Below, piece by piece: positions 52,070-60,263 of a stretch of DNA of 64,000 bases. The notes beneath the pieces were generated by a model, which saw only the letters and a list, made by a program, of their open reading frames with translations, had not been told where the DNA came from and did no database searches. Numbering within the stretch: the stretch's first letter is position 1; every line of letters begins with the position of its first letter. The translations under genes and the position numbers were made by a program. The stretch covers positions 62,001-126,000 of the forward strand of contig JBFOME010000021.1 in NCBI GenBank assembly GCA_040830705.1. Direction: 5' to 3'. Origin of the DNA: Ruegeria_C sp040830705. Its GTDB lineage: Bacteria > Pseudomonadota > Alphaproteobacteria > Rhodobacterales > Rhodobacteraceae.

Positions 52070-53437
52070 ATGACCGAACGTTTCAACAGGATCGCAGACT
52101 TCGCTCTGTGTCTGCAAGCGACGGACATTCCCGAGAGCGCCCTGCACGCAGCTGCGCTGATGACATTAGACACGCTCGGCGTCGCTGCCGCCGCGACCCC
52201 GATGGAGGCAGGCGTGATCGCGCGCGACACTGCCGACCTGCTTTATGCCAGCAACGATCCCGACCATTCGGCCCGAATGTTGTTTGACGGTCGCAGCGTT
52301 AGTCTGGCCGGTGCCGCCTATGCCGCAGCTACCCAAATCGATAATCTGGACGCGCATGACGGGTTCAATCCGGTCAAGGGCCATATTGGTGTTGCGGTCG
52401 TCCCCACTTTGGCTGTGCTGGCGCAGCATCTACCAGAGCTCAGCGGACCAGAAGCGCTCGCCGCAATCACCGTCGGATACGAGATCGCCGGGCGGGCGGG
52501 TCTCGCACTTCATGCCTCTGTGAGCGACTATCACACCTCTGGCGCATGGAATGCGCTTGGCGTTGCCGCCGTTGCTGCGCGCCTGCGCGGTCAAACGGCG
52601 GAACAACTGCGTCAGGCGCTGGGGATCGCCGAATATCACGGCCCGCGCTCTCAGATGATGCGCGAGATCGCCAATCCGACCATGCTGCATGACGGCTCTG
52701 GCTGGGGAGCGATGGTGGGCATCTCCGCCGCCATTCTCGCCGAGAACGGTTTCGACGGCGCTCCGGCGCTCACCATCGAAGCCGAGGATGCCGCGCCTCA
52801 CTGGGAGGATTTGGGGCGGGTCTGGCAGATGGAGCAGCAATATATCAAACCCTATCCGATCTGCCGCTGGGCACATGCCGCCATAGACGCGGTCACCAGC
52901 ATCATGCGAACCCATGACTTGGCTTACGACCAGATCACCCGGGTTCGGATCAACAGCTTCCACGAGGCTGCCAGTTTGTTCCCAGACATGCCCGGGACAA
53001 CATCGCAGGCTCAGTATTCGATGCACTTCGCTGTTGCCACCCAGATGGTGCATGGCCGGATTGGCGTTGCTCAGATTTCGGGGGCCGGTCTGAATGACCC
53101 GCTGGTCGCAGCCCTTCTGTCAAAGATAGAGGTGCATGAGGCCGACAATCATAACGCCCGCTTCCCGGCCTGCCGCACTGCCGATGCAGAGATCGAGACT
53201 CTGGATGGCCGCGTGCTGCGCTCGGGCGACACTCATGCCCGCGGTGGGACGGAAGTTCCGATGTCCGAAGAAGAGATCATCGAGAAATACATGGACTTCG
53301 CCGCGCCCTGCCTAGGTGAAGCTCGTGCAGCAGAGATCCGGGACGGCGTTTTGGGTCTGTTACAGGGGGAAAGCCGCTTCTCTGACCTGCTGCCACTGCT
53401 GTGCGAGCCGCTGCAGAGACCGGGCGATCGCGTTTAG
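52070..53437 (+). CDS. MmgE/PrpD family protein
   Basis: 455 residues, starting 16 bases after the flavoprotein stop with GGGAG upstream. Family blocks: LAGAAYAAATQIDNLDAHDGF, KGHIGVAVVPTLAVLAQ, GYEIAGRAGLALHA, TSGAWNALGVAAVAARL and PYPICRWAHAAIDAV. Members include 2-methylcitrate dehydratase and related hydratases or decarboxylases of carboxylic acids. Substrate unknown. It converges on the PhnD-like gene with stops overlapping by 4 bases. Confidence 0.9.
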   Translation: MTERFNRIADFALCLQATDIPESALHAAALMTLDTLGVAAAATPMEAGVIARDTADLLYASNDPDHSARMLFDGRSVSLAGAAYAAATQIDNLDAHDGFNPVKGHIGVAVVPTLAVLAQHLPELSGPEALAAITVGYEIAGRAGLALHASVSDYHTSGAWNALGVAAVAARLRGQTAEQLRQALGIAEYHGPRSQMMREIANPTMLHDGSGWGAMVGISAAILAENGFDGAPALTIEAEDAAPHWEDLGRVWQMEQQYIKPYPICRWAHAAIDAVTSIMRTHDLAYDQITRVRINSFHEAASLFPDMPGTTSQAQYSMHFAVATQMVHGRIGVAQISGAGLNDPLVAALLSKIEVHEADNHNARFPACRTADAEIETLDGRVLRSGDTHARGGTEVPMSEEEIIEKYMDFAAPCLGEARAAEIRDGVLGLLQGESRFSDLLPLLCEPLQRPGDRV

Positions 53438-54189
53438 TCCACGCTAAATTCAGGCGGATTGGGGATCGAAAGATAGGCTTCGTGCGGGATGCGGATGATG
53501 CTTTTCAACCCCAAAAGCTGCCGGTCGGAACCATTCAACTGGGTTATTGCCTCCTGCACCGCATCGAAGATCGTATCGGCAGGTTGCCCCTTCGCAGTGA
53601 TCAGCGGCAGGCCTGGGGACGGCGCGGTCAGATCCAAAACGCGTAGCTTTTCCGCAAAGGGCTCATAGTCCCGGATCAACCGCCAACTCACCGCGTCCAG
53701 CGCAGCGATATCGGCCTTGCCCTCTGCAACAAAGCGCGCCGAGTTCAGATGGCCATGGGTGCGGAGGCTGTGTTCGAACCAGCCCATTCGCGCGATCACA
53801 TGCCAATAGGGCGCTGCATAACCTGATTGCGAGAAGGTCTCGTTGAAAGCAAACATCGCATCCTGAAACGCCTCGATCCGCGTCCGGGGATCGTCCGCAC
53901 GCACCACCAACACAGACCGGTAGTATCCGGGCGCGCAGCCTTCGACCCCGAAATCCGGTGTTCCGACAAGTTCGACCCTGTCATGCAACCAAAGGCGATA
54001 TGGCATCCCGCAGGTCTGGCTGAGCACCAGTTCCGGATCCGTCCAGACCGAAAACTCCTCGGCATCCTGCGACAAGGCTTCCGGAGCAGCGAGCCCAGCA
54101 GCAACAAGATTGGTTCGGATCAGACCCCAATACCGGGCAATTGCGCCGTCAAGCTCGGGGCGCCGGTACATCATGAGGTTGGCGATCAT
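53434..54189 (-). CDS. PhnD-like phosphate/phosphonate-binding protein without signal peptide
   Basis: 251 residues from ATG 54189 (MIANLMMYRRPELDGAIARY); a GTG at 54234 would add 15 residues and neither has a strong ribosome site. It has a PhnD fold-type sequence: SQTCGMPYRLWLHDRVELVGTPDF, YYRSVLVVRADDP, GKADIAALDAVSWRLIRDYEP. No secretion signal is seen, so it may be cytoplasmic rather than an ABC-transporter receptor. No permease or ATPase neighbours. The gene ends beside the PrpD gene and follows glpD on the same strand. Ligand unknown. Confidence 0.75.
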   Translation of the reverse strand: MIANLMMYRRPELDGAIARYWGLIRTNLVAAGLAAPEALSQDAEEFSVWTDPELVLSQTCGMPYRLWLHDRVELVGTPDFGVEGCAPGYYRSVLVVRADDPRTRIEAFQDAMFAFNETFSQSGYAAPYWHVIARMGWFEHSLRTHGHLNSARFVAEGKADIAALDAVSWRLIRDYEPFAEKLRVLDLTAPSPGLPLITAKGQPADTIFDAVQEAITQLNGSDRQLLGLKSIIRIPHEAYLSIPNPPEFSVD

Positions 54190-54237
54190 CGCGGCAAATG
54201 GCTCCTGTCTGATCATTGCCGGACGGGTCGCCACATG

Positions 54238-55836
54238 TCATGCGGCGTCGCCGGGCACCTCATCGTTCTGGCGGCGCAACATCCAGGCGTCAAGCTGATC
54301 GATCTGCTCACCAGTCATCCGCAGTCCCAATTTTGTGCGCCGCCAGACCACATCCTCGGCTCGGCGCGCATATTCATGGGTCATCATCCAGACCACCTCG
54401 CGCTCGGTGAGGGTGGCGCCGAAATCCTGTCCCAGATCGTCTAGGCTCTTGGCGTCACCAAGCAGTAACTTGGCCTCGGTACCATAGGCTCTAACAAGGC
54501 GGCGGGCGTGGAAGGCGCTGAGGAACGGATAGTCCCGCGCAACATCGCTGACGAGCCGGTCAAACCCATCCACCGGGAAGTCGCCCCCAGGCAGCGGCAC
54601 ACCCGCCGTCCAGGGACCCTTCTGGTTCGGCAGATGCTCGGTGATCTTCTCCAGCGCCGATTCCGCGAGCCGCCGATAGGTGGTGATCTTGCCGCCAAAG
54701 ACGTCCAGAACGGGCGCACCGCCCGTAGCCTCAACCTTGAGTTTGTAGTCCCGCGTCGCGGCAGTTGCCGAACTGGCACCGTCGTCATAAAGCGGACGCA
54801 CACCGGAATAGGTCCAGACCACATCGGCATCGCTCAATTGCGCCTGGAAATACTGGTTGGCGAAGTTCAACAGATAGGCCTGTTCTTCGGGTGTGCAGCG
54901 CGGTTTGTCATAGGGATCGTGATGCTCGGCATCGGTGGTGCCAATTAGGGTGAAGTCGGTTTCATAGGGGATCGCAAAGATGATCCGGCCGTCTGTGCCC
55001 TGAAAGAAATAGCATTTGTCATGATCATAGAGCCGCTTCGTCACGATATGGCTGCCGCGCACCAAGCGCACATCGGCGCGGCTGTTGATATGGATCTTGG
55101 TATGGATGATGTCGCCGACCCAGGGCCCCCCAGCGTTGACTAGCATGCGGGTATGGATGACGCGAGTTTCGCCATCGGGGGTTTCGATCGTCACATGCCA
55201 CAGATCGTCCGCACGCTTGGCGCTCAGCACCTTGGTGCGGGTCATGATCTTTGCCCCGCGCGCCTCGGCATCGCGCGCGTTCAGCGCCACAAGGCGAGCA
55301 TCTTCGACCCAGCAATCTGAATACTCATATGCCTTTTCGAATTTGGGATTGAGCGGCTTGCCTTCCGGGCTTTCGCGCAGACGGAGCGACGAGGTGCCCG
55401 GCAGAATCTGACGTCCCCCCAAATTGTCATAGAGAAACAGGCCAAGTCGAATGAGCCACGCAGGTCGCCGACCCTTCATCCATGGCATGAAGACATTCAG
55501 CAGTTTCGATGTCGGTGTCTCACTCTCGAAACGCATGTCCTTGTGATGGGGTAGCACGAAACGCATCGGCCATGAGATATGCGGCATGGCCCTTAGCAGG
55601 GTCTCGCGTTCGATTAACGCCTCGCGGACCAGCCGAAATTCGAAATACTCCAGATAGCGCAACCCACCGTGGAAGAGTTTCGTCGAGGCTGACGAGGTGG
55701 CCGAGGCCAAGTCGTTCATCTCAGCCAGCATCACCGAGTAACCGCGCCCCGCGGCGTCGCGCGCGATGCCGCAGCCGTTTATGCCGCCTCCAATGATGAA
55801 AAGATCGCAAACATCGGTATCGCCATCCGTCGACAT
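54238..55836 (-). CDS. glpD: Aerobic glycerol-3-phosphate dehydrogenase
   Basis: 532 residues; GGAGG 5 bases upstream of the ATG. FAD motif DLFIIGGGINGCGIARDAAGRG, SSASTKLFHGGLRYLEYFEF, and C-terminal region HLPNQKGPWTAGVPLPGG with GGKITTYRRLAESALE and WRRTKLGLRM. It oxidises glycerol 3-phosphate to DHAP and reduces quinone at the inner membrane. It diverges from glpR, with A/T-rich operator-like repeats between them. Confidence 0.96.
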   Translation of the reverse strand: MSTDGDTDVCDLFIIGGGINGCGIARDAAGRGYSVMLAEMNDLASATSSASTKLFHGGLRYLEYFEFRLVREALIERETLLRAMPHISWPMRFVLPHHKDMRFESETPTSKLLNVFMPWMKGRRPAWLIRLGLFLYDNLGGRQILPGTSSLRLRESPEGKPLNPKFEKAYEYSDCWVEDARLVALNARDAEARGAKIMTRTKVLSAKRADDLWHVTIETPDGETRVIHTRMLVNAGGPWVGDIIHTKIHINSRADVRLVRGSHIVTKRLYDHDKCYFFQGTDGRIIFAIPYETDFTLIGTTDAEHHDPYDKPRCTPEEQAYLLNFANQYFQAQLSDADVVWTYSGVRPLYDDGASSATAATRDYKLKVEATGGAPVLDVFGGKITTYRRLAESALEKITEHLPNQKGPWTAGVPLPGGDFPVDGFDRLVSDVARDYPFLSAFHARRLVRAYGTEAKLLLGDAKSLDDLGQDFGATLTEREVVWMMTHEYARRAEDVVWRRTKLGLRMTGEQIDQLDAWMLRRQNDEVPGDAA

Positions 55837-55883
55837 CTGAGCCTCCTAGCCCGAATCTGTCCCTACAACTGCTCTATTTCAAA

Positions 55884-55935
55884 AAAACGAACAGAAAGGA
55901 AGATATGGATTTTCGTTTTGGCTCTTTTTCGCTTT
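55884..55935. promoter_or_regulatory. Probable GlpR operators (AAAACGAA / TTCGTTTT repeats)
   Basis: AAAACGAA (55884-55891) faces TTCGTTTT (55912-55919) with 20 bases between, and a further TTTTCGCTTT (55926-55935) sits a 16-base step after TTTTCGTTTT (55910-55919). TTCG-rich half-sites are typical of DeoR-family GlpR. They lie between the divergent glpD and glpR. Confidence 0.6.
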
Positions 55936-56023
55936 ATTCACTATGCTGGTATGATAGCAAGCGGTGAAACGTTTCTTGGCGACCTGCAGTCGTCACGGCG
56001 GATCAGCACAGCAGGAGAATGAC

Positions 56024-56794
56024 GTGGCCCAAACGTTTCGGCACCCCGAGATTATCGAAATCGCCCGCCGCGATGGCAGGGTCACCGTTGACGGGCTGGC
56101 GCAGCATTTCGGCGTCACCCTGCAAACGATAAGGCGCGATCTGACCGAGCTGTCCGAAGCGGGCAAGCTGGACCGCGTGCATGGCGGGGCTGTGCTGCCT
56201 TCGGGCACCAGCAATATCGGCTATGAAGAGCGGCGCGGACTGAACCATTCGGGCAAGGTAGAAATCGCCCGAGCCTGCGCCGCTAGGTTGCCCAATGATT
56301 GTTCGATCTTCCTCAATATCGGCACCACAACCGAAGCGGTTGCGGCGCAATTGCTGGGTCACGAGAATATTCTTGTGGTAACCAACAACATGAACGTGGC
56401 CAATATCCTGGCCGCCAACCCGGCTTGCCAGGTCAATGTGACCGGTGGCACCCTACGCCGGGCCGATGGCGGGCTGGTCGGCACCATCACCACTGATGTC
56501 ATCCAGCAGTTCAAGTTTGACTACGCCGTCATCGGCTGCTCGGCGCTGGACAAGGATGGCGACCTGCTGGATTTCGACATTCGCGAAGTGGGGGTGAGCC
56601 GCAGCATTATCCGCCAGTCGCGGCAGGTGATATTGGTTGCAGACCACACCAAGTTGCAGCGTAACGCGCCGGCGCGGATCACCACGCTGGGTGAATTGGA
56701 CTGTTTCGTTACCGACAGACCGATCTCAGCCAAGCTGCGTGCAGCCTGTGCCGATTGGGGAACCGATGTGGTGATCGCTTCCGAGACAACATGA
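56024..56794 (+). CDS. glpR: DeoR-family regulator (GlpR-like)
   Basis: 256 residues from GTG 56024 (GGAG 6 bases upstream; VAQTFRHPEII). N-terminal helix-turn-helix (VTVDGLAQHFGVTLQTIRRDLTELSEAGKLDRVHGGAVLP), then the sugar-phosphate-sensing domain (LNIGTTTEAVAAQL, VTNNMNVANIL, FDYAVIGCSALDKDGDLLDF, VADHTKLQR). It represses glpD, relieved by glycerol 3-phosphate. A terminator hairpin follows. Confidence 0.92.
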   Translation: MAQTFRHPEIIEIARRDGRVTVDGLAQHFGVTLQTIRRDLTELSEAGKLDRVHGGAVLPSGTSNIGYEERRGLNHSGKVEIARACAARLPNDCSIFLNIGTTTEAVAAQLLGHENILVVTNNMNVANILAANPACQVNVTGGTLRRADGGLVGTITTDVIQQFKFDYAVIGCSALDKDGDLLDFDIREVGVSRSIIRQSRQVILVADHTKLQRNAPARITTLGELDCFVTDRPISAKLRAACADWGTDVVIASETT

Positions 56795-56846
56795 GGCCAG
56801 TCATTGCCGCGAAGACCACGCGCTTTGTAGAGCTGCCTAAAAAGAT

Positions 56847-56884
56847 AAACAGGGACTGACCGGTAATTGATCAGTCCCTGTTTT
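56847..56884 (+). terminator. Terminator after glpR
   Basis: AAACAGGGACTGA (56847-56859), 11-base loop, TCAGTCCCTGTTT (56871-56883), followed by one more T: a perfect 13-bp stem with 4 T at the end. Strong hairpin with a short T run. Confidence 0.8.
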
Positions 56885-57068
56885 GGGGAGGTGTGAGCTG
56901 GGGGCGCATCACTTATGATACCTCTGAGGACAGTGTTAACCTGTTTTCCGTTGAGTCGGAAATACGGGGATTCCCGTAAGGCGGGATATTTCTTGTGCCG
57001 CACACTCATGTTTTTCATAAATTACAACCACTTAAGTAGAAAAATAGGTGAGAGGCAGTAGGGCGGAA

Positions 57069-57758
57069 ATGAACAATCACCGTAGATACGCAATATTTCA
57101 CACGCCGCCGGAGGGATTCTTTGCTCAAAAGGCCGCCCGCTGGCTTGGATGGGACCCGGTTTCGGGCGTTGCGCCAGAGTTCCCCGGGATGGATGGACTA
57201 CCCAGATCGAATCGGAAGCTAACCGCCCGACCCCGCAAATACGGCTTTCATGGGACGTTGCGCCCGCCCTTCCGCCTGGCGCACGGGCTAACGCAGGGCG
57301 AGCTTCAGGAACTGACAAGTGATCTGGCCCGCAAATTGCAACCGGTAACGCTGGACGGGTTGACTGTGGCACCGCTGGGTCCGTTCCTGGCGTTCCGTCC
57401 GATCAGCGAATCCGCCGCGCTCGCAGATCTTGCTACGCAGGTCGTCGAGACGACGAATACCTGGCGCGCACCTCTGAGCGCGGAAGAATACGCCCGGCGC
57501 AATCCCGACCGCCTCAGCCTCCATCAACGAGCGCTGCTGGATCGTTGGGGTTACCCGTTTGTCATGGAGGCATTCCAGTTTCACATGACGCTGACCGGCC
57601 CCCTCCCGCCAGAGGAGCAAGATCAGGTGCAGCCTCTGCTTGCACAGTATTTCGAGGATTGTGTTCCACGCCCCTACCCAATCTCGGATCTGTCCTTGAT
57701 AGGAGAGGCCGAGGATGGCAGGTTCCGATTGCTCTCGCGCCATCCGCTGGGTGCTTAG
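57069..57758 (+). CDS. DUF1045 family protein (putative 2H phosphoesterase)
   Basis: 229 residues from ATG 57069. Two HxT motifs of the 2H phosphoesterase fold are visible: YGFHGTLRPPF (near 66) and FQFHMTLTGPL (near 173). The family is commonly annotated as a phosphonate-metabolism protein because it often sits in phn operons; there is no phn operon here. It converges on the Anbu cluster. The exact reaction is not known. Confidence 0.82.
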   Translation: MNNHRRYAIFHTPPEGFFAQKAARWLGWDPVSGVAPEFPGMDGLPRSNRKLTARPRKYGFHGTLRPPFRLAHGLTQGELQELTSDLARKLQPVTLDGLTVAPLGPFLAFRPISESAALADLATQVVETTNTWRAPLSAEEYARRNPDRLSLHQRALLDRWGYPFVMEAFQFHMTLTGPLPPEEQDQVQPLLAQYFEDCVPRPYPISDLSLIGEAEDGRFRLLSRHPLGA

Positions 57759-57768
57759 AGACGCAAAT

Positions 57769-58506
57769 TCAATCCGTGAAAGGCTGGATCGGCAGACTGT
57801 GCAGCGCCAACCGCAACGCCGCGCCCCAGCCATTGGCCACATCCTGAAAATGCGGATTGTCCTCTTCGACCCGCCCCTGGCGACCGGCGCGCAGGCTGTC
57901 CTTTGCCACGAAGTGGTAGTCGAAGGGCGCACCCACCGACAGGTTGGCCTTGAGCGTCGAATCAAAACTGACCAGCAGCAGACGCATCGCTTCTTCAAAG
58001 CTCATAGCCGGATCATAGGCGCGCACCAGAATGGGCCGGCCATATTTCATCTCGCCAATCTGAAAGAATGGAGTGTCGCCTGAGGCCTCGATAAAATTGC
58101 CCTCGGGATAGATCAGGAACAGCCGCTGCGGCCCGCCTTCGATCTGCCCACCCACGATCAGAGTGGCATGAAAGGCACTGTCCGCCTGTTGCCCACCCGA
58201 TTCATGATGCGAAATCACGTCGCGCAGCGTATCGGCGATCACACGGGCGACCTGAAACATCGAGGGAGCCGACAACACGCTTGGCTCCCGATCATCGGGG
58301 GCCTTGTTGCGTTCCTCCAGCAGGCTGACAACCGCTTGCGTGGTGGCCAGATTGCCCGCACTCATCAACGTGATGACCCGTTCGCCGGGCTCTTCCCAGA
58401 CTACCATCTTGCGGAAGGTCGAAACATTGTCGAGACCGGCATTGGTGCGCGTATCCGACATGAATGCCAGCCCGCGATCCAGCATCATTCCAACACAATA
58501 TGTCAT
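57769..58506 (-). CDS. Anbu-type proteasome-like peptidase
   Basis: 245 residues from ATG 58506 (MTYCVGMML). The N-terminal nucleophile is Thr2, exposed after Met removal; Asp18 (MSDTRTNAG) and Lys33 (FRKMVV) complete the proteasome-type triad. It belongs to the Anbu branch of the N-terminal nucleophile hydrolases, which form rings of a shape distinct from HslV. Last gene of a four-gene same-strand cluster (permuted ATP-grasp, alpha-E, transglutaminase, Anbu); the physiological role of this cluster is poorly defined. Confidence 0.88.
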   Translation of the reverse strand: MTYCVGMMLDRGLAFMSDTRTNAGLDNVSTFRKMVVWEEPGERVITLMSAGNLATTQAVVSLLEERNKAPDDREPSVLSAPSMFQVARVIADTLRDVISHHESGGQQADSAFHATLIVGGQIEGGPQRLFLIYPEGNFIEASGDTPFFQIGEMKYGRPILVRAYDPAMSFEEAMRLLLVSFDSTLKANLSVGAPFDYHFVAKDSLRAGRQGRVEEDNPHFQDVANGWGAALRLALHSLPIQPFTD

Positions 58507-58516
58507 TGCGATCCCG

Positions 58517-59314
58517 CTACTGCTCGGCCACTTCGATCTGCACCCGGAGCGCCTCGCCAGTGCCTCCAAGCCGAGAACCGTTTACAGGTGCGGCATCGGC
58601 ATAGTCCAGCCCTGTTGCCACCCGAACATAGCGTTGATCGGGACAAATCCCATTCGACACATCAAACCCGACCCAGCCGAGGTCGGGCACGTGGGCTTCG
58701 GCCCAGGCGTGCATGGCGGCCTGATCCACCCGATCGTTCAGCATAAGGTAGCCAGAGACATAGCGGGCGGGCAGGCCCATCTCGCGCACCAGCGCGATGA
58801 AGACATGCGCATGATCCTGACAGACACCACGCCCCTCAGCGATGGCGGTTTCGGCCGTCCAGTCCGGGTACGAGGCGTCAACTTCGTAGGTGACGGCAGC
58901 ACCAATGACCGACATGGCGGAATGCAGACGATCCAGCGGAGTGTCGCCTTCGACCTCGCGCAATAATCCCCGAACCCCTTGGCCGGGTTTGGTCCGGGAT
59001 GTCGGTCGTTCAAACAGCCACAGCGGCACCGGCCCGTGATGTGGCCCCACAACGCCGGTCCCCTCGCTGATCTCGACCATACCCGCACATTTGATGACCA
59101 GGTCTGTGACATCTTTTTCGAAACTGATCAGATTGACTGTATTTCCATGATAGTCCTCGAATGAGAGTTCGCTCTTGCCGCCCTCGACCGACGTTTCCCA
59201 GTTAAGAACTGTCTGCTGGCGTGTCGATTTCGGAACCAGCCGCAGCTGTTGCAACCCGTAATTCACGGGATGATCAAAGGAGTAACACGTTTCGTGGGTT
59301 ATCTTCAGGCGCAT
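58517..59314 (-). CDS. Transglutaminase-like protein of the Anbu cluster
   Basis: 265 residues. N-terminal beta domain (LKITHETCYSFDHPVNYGLQQLRLVP), then catalytic Cys (GRGVCQDHAHVFIALVREMG), His (MHAWAEAHVPDLGWVGFDVS) and Asp in that last stretch. These proteins may act as Cys proteases rather than crosslinkers. It ends 11 bases before the Anbu start and begins 8 bases after the alpha-E stop. Confidence 0.9.
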   Translation of the reverse strand: MRLKITHETCYSFDHPVNYGLQQLRLVPKSTRQQTVLNWETSVEGGKSELSFEDYHGNTVNLISFEKDVTDLVIKCAGMVEISEGTGVVGPHHGPVPLWLFERPTSRTKPGQGVRGLLREVEGDTPLDRLHSAMSVIGAAVTYEVDASYPDWTAETAIAEGRGVCQDHAHVFIALVREMGLPARYVSGYLMLNDRVDQAAMHAWAEAHVPDLGWVGFDVSNGICPDQRYVRVATGLDYADAAPVNGSRLGGTGEALRVQIEVAEQ

Positions 59315-59321
59315 GGGTCAA

Positions 59322-60263
59322 TCAATCGATGAAGCGGTAGTCAGACTGGATCTGCTGGCCAAGGGCCGCGAACTCGGCCAGTAGCTGTTGGATATGTTCA
59401 TGCAACCCGGAGTCAAAGATCGCCTCGATCTCGCAAGAGAGATACTGGCTTTCGATCCGCGCAACGGTCTCGCAGCTAGGCGGTTCGGTGCCGTAGCTTT
59501 GGGTCAGATACCCCAGATTGCTTTTGATCTTGCCGACGCAGAACGCCAAGCTGCGCGGCATACGGCGGTCCAGCATCAGGAACTGTGCAATGTCGCGCGG
59601 GTTCGGCGCATTCCCGAACTCCAGCCGATATCCGCCCAGCGCCGAAACTGACCGCAGGATCGTCTCCCACTGCATATTGTCAATCGGGCTGCCAACCGCC
59701 ATCACCGAGGGCAGCAGAACATAGTACTTCACGTCCAAAATGCGCGCGGTGTTGTCGGCGCGTTCCAGAAAAGTGCCAATTCTGGCAAAATCGTAGATGT
59801 CGTTTCGCAGCATGGTGCCGTGGGTCGCGCCGCGTACCAGCGCAGTGCCGCTGCGCAACTGTCCCAGCATGTTCGGCAGGTCGCGCTCGCCGATCTTGCG
59901 CTTGGACTTTTCAGTCGCACGCATGTAGATGCCGTTTACTGCCTCCCATACATCATGGGTCAGCGCGGTACGCACCATGCGCGCGTTCTGGCGCGCCGCC
60001 ATGATCGACGACAAGACCGAGGACGGGTTGTCGCGCGACCGCAACATCCAATCAATTGCGGAATCCTTGGTCACTACATCGTGATGCTCACGATAGCCGC
60101 TCTCGGATCCAGCAGATTGCAGGATTGAGGTCCAATCCTCGTCCGAGGCGCCCGAACGTGTGAGCGAGATACGTTGGCCGGTTTCAATTAGGCGCGTGGT
60201 GTTTTCGGCCCGCTCAAGATAGCGGTACATCCAGAACAGGCCATTTGCGGTTTTTCCTAGCAT
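59322..60263 (-). CDS. Alpha-E domain protein (DUF403)
   Basis: 313 residues from ATG 60263 (MLGKTANGLFWMYRYLERAENTTRLIE, exactly the family start). Mostly helical; FARIGTFLERADNTARILDVKYYVLL and CEIEAIFDSGLHEHIQQLLAEF are typical. Its start overlaps the stop of the ATP-grasp gene by one base (TAATG). Function unknown; it always accompanies the ATP-grasp and transglutaminase partners. Confidence 0.92.
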   Translation of the reverse strand: MLGKTANGLFWMYRYLERAENTTRLIETGQRISLTRSGASDEDWTSILQSAGSESGYREHHDVVTKDSAIDWMLRSRDNPSSVLSSIMAARQNARMVRTALTHDVWEAVNGIYMRATEKSKRKIGERDLPNMLGQLRSGTALVRGATHGTMLRNDIYDFARIGTFLERADNTARILDVKYYVLLPSVMAVGSPIDNMQWETILRSVSALGGYRLEFGNAPNPRDIAQFLMLDRRMPRSLAFCVGKIKSNLGYLTQSYGTEPPSCETVARIESQYLSCEIEAIFDSGLHEHIQQLLAEFAALGQQIQSDYRFID

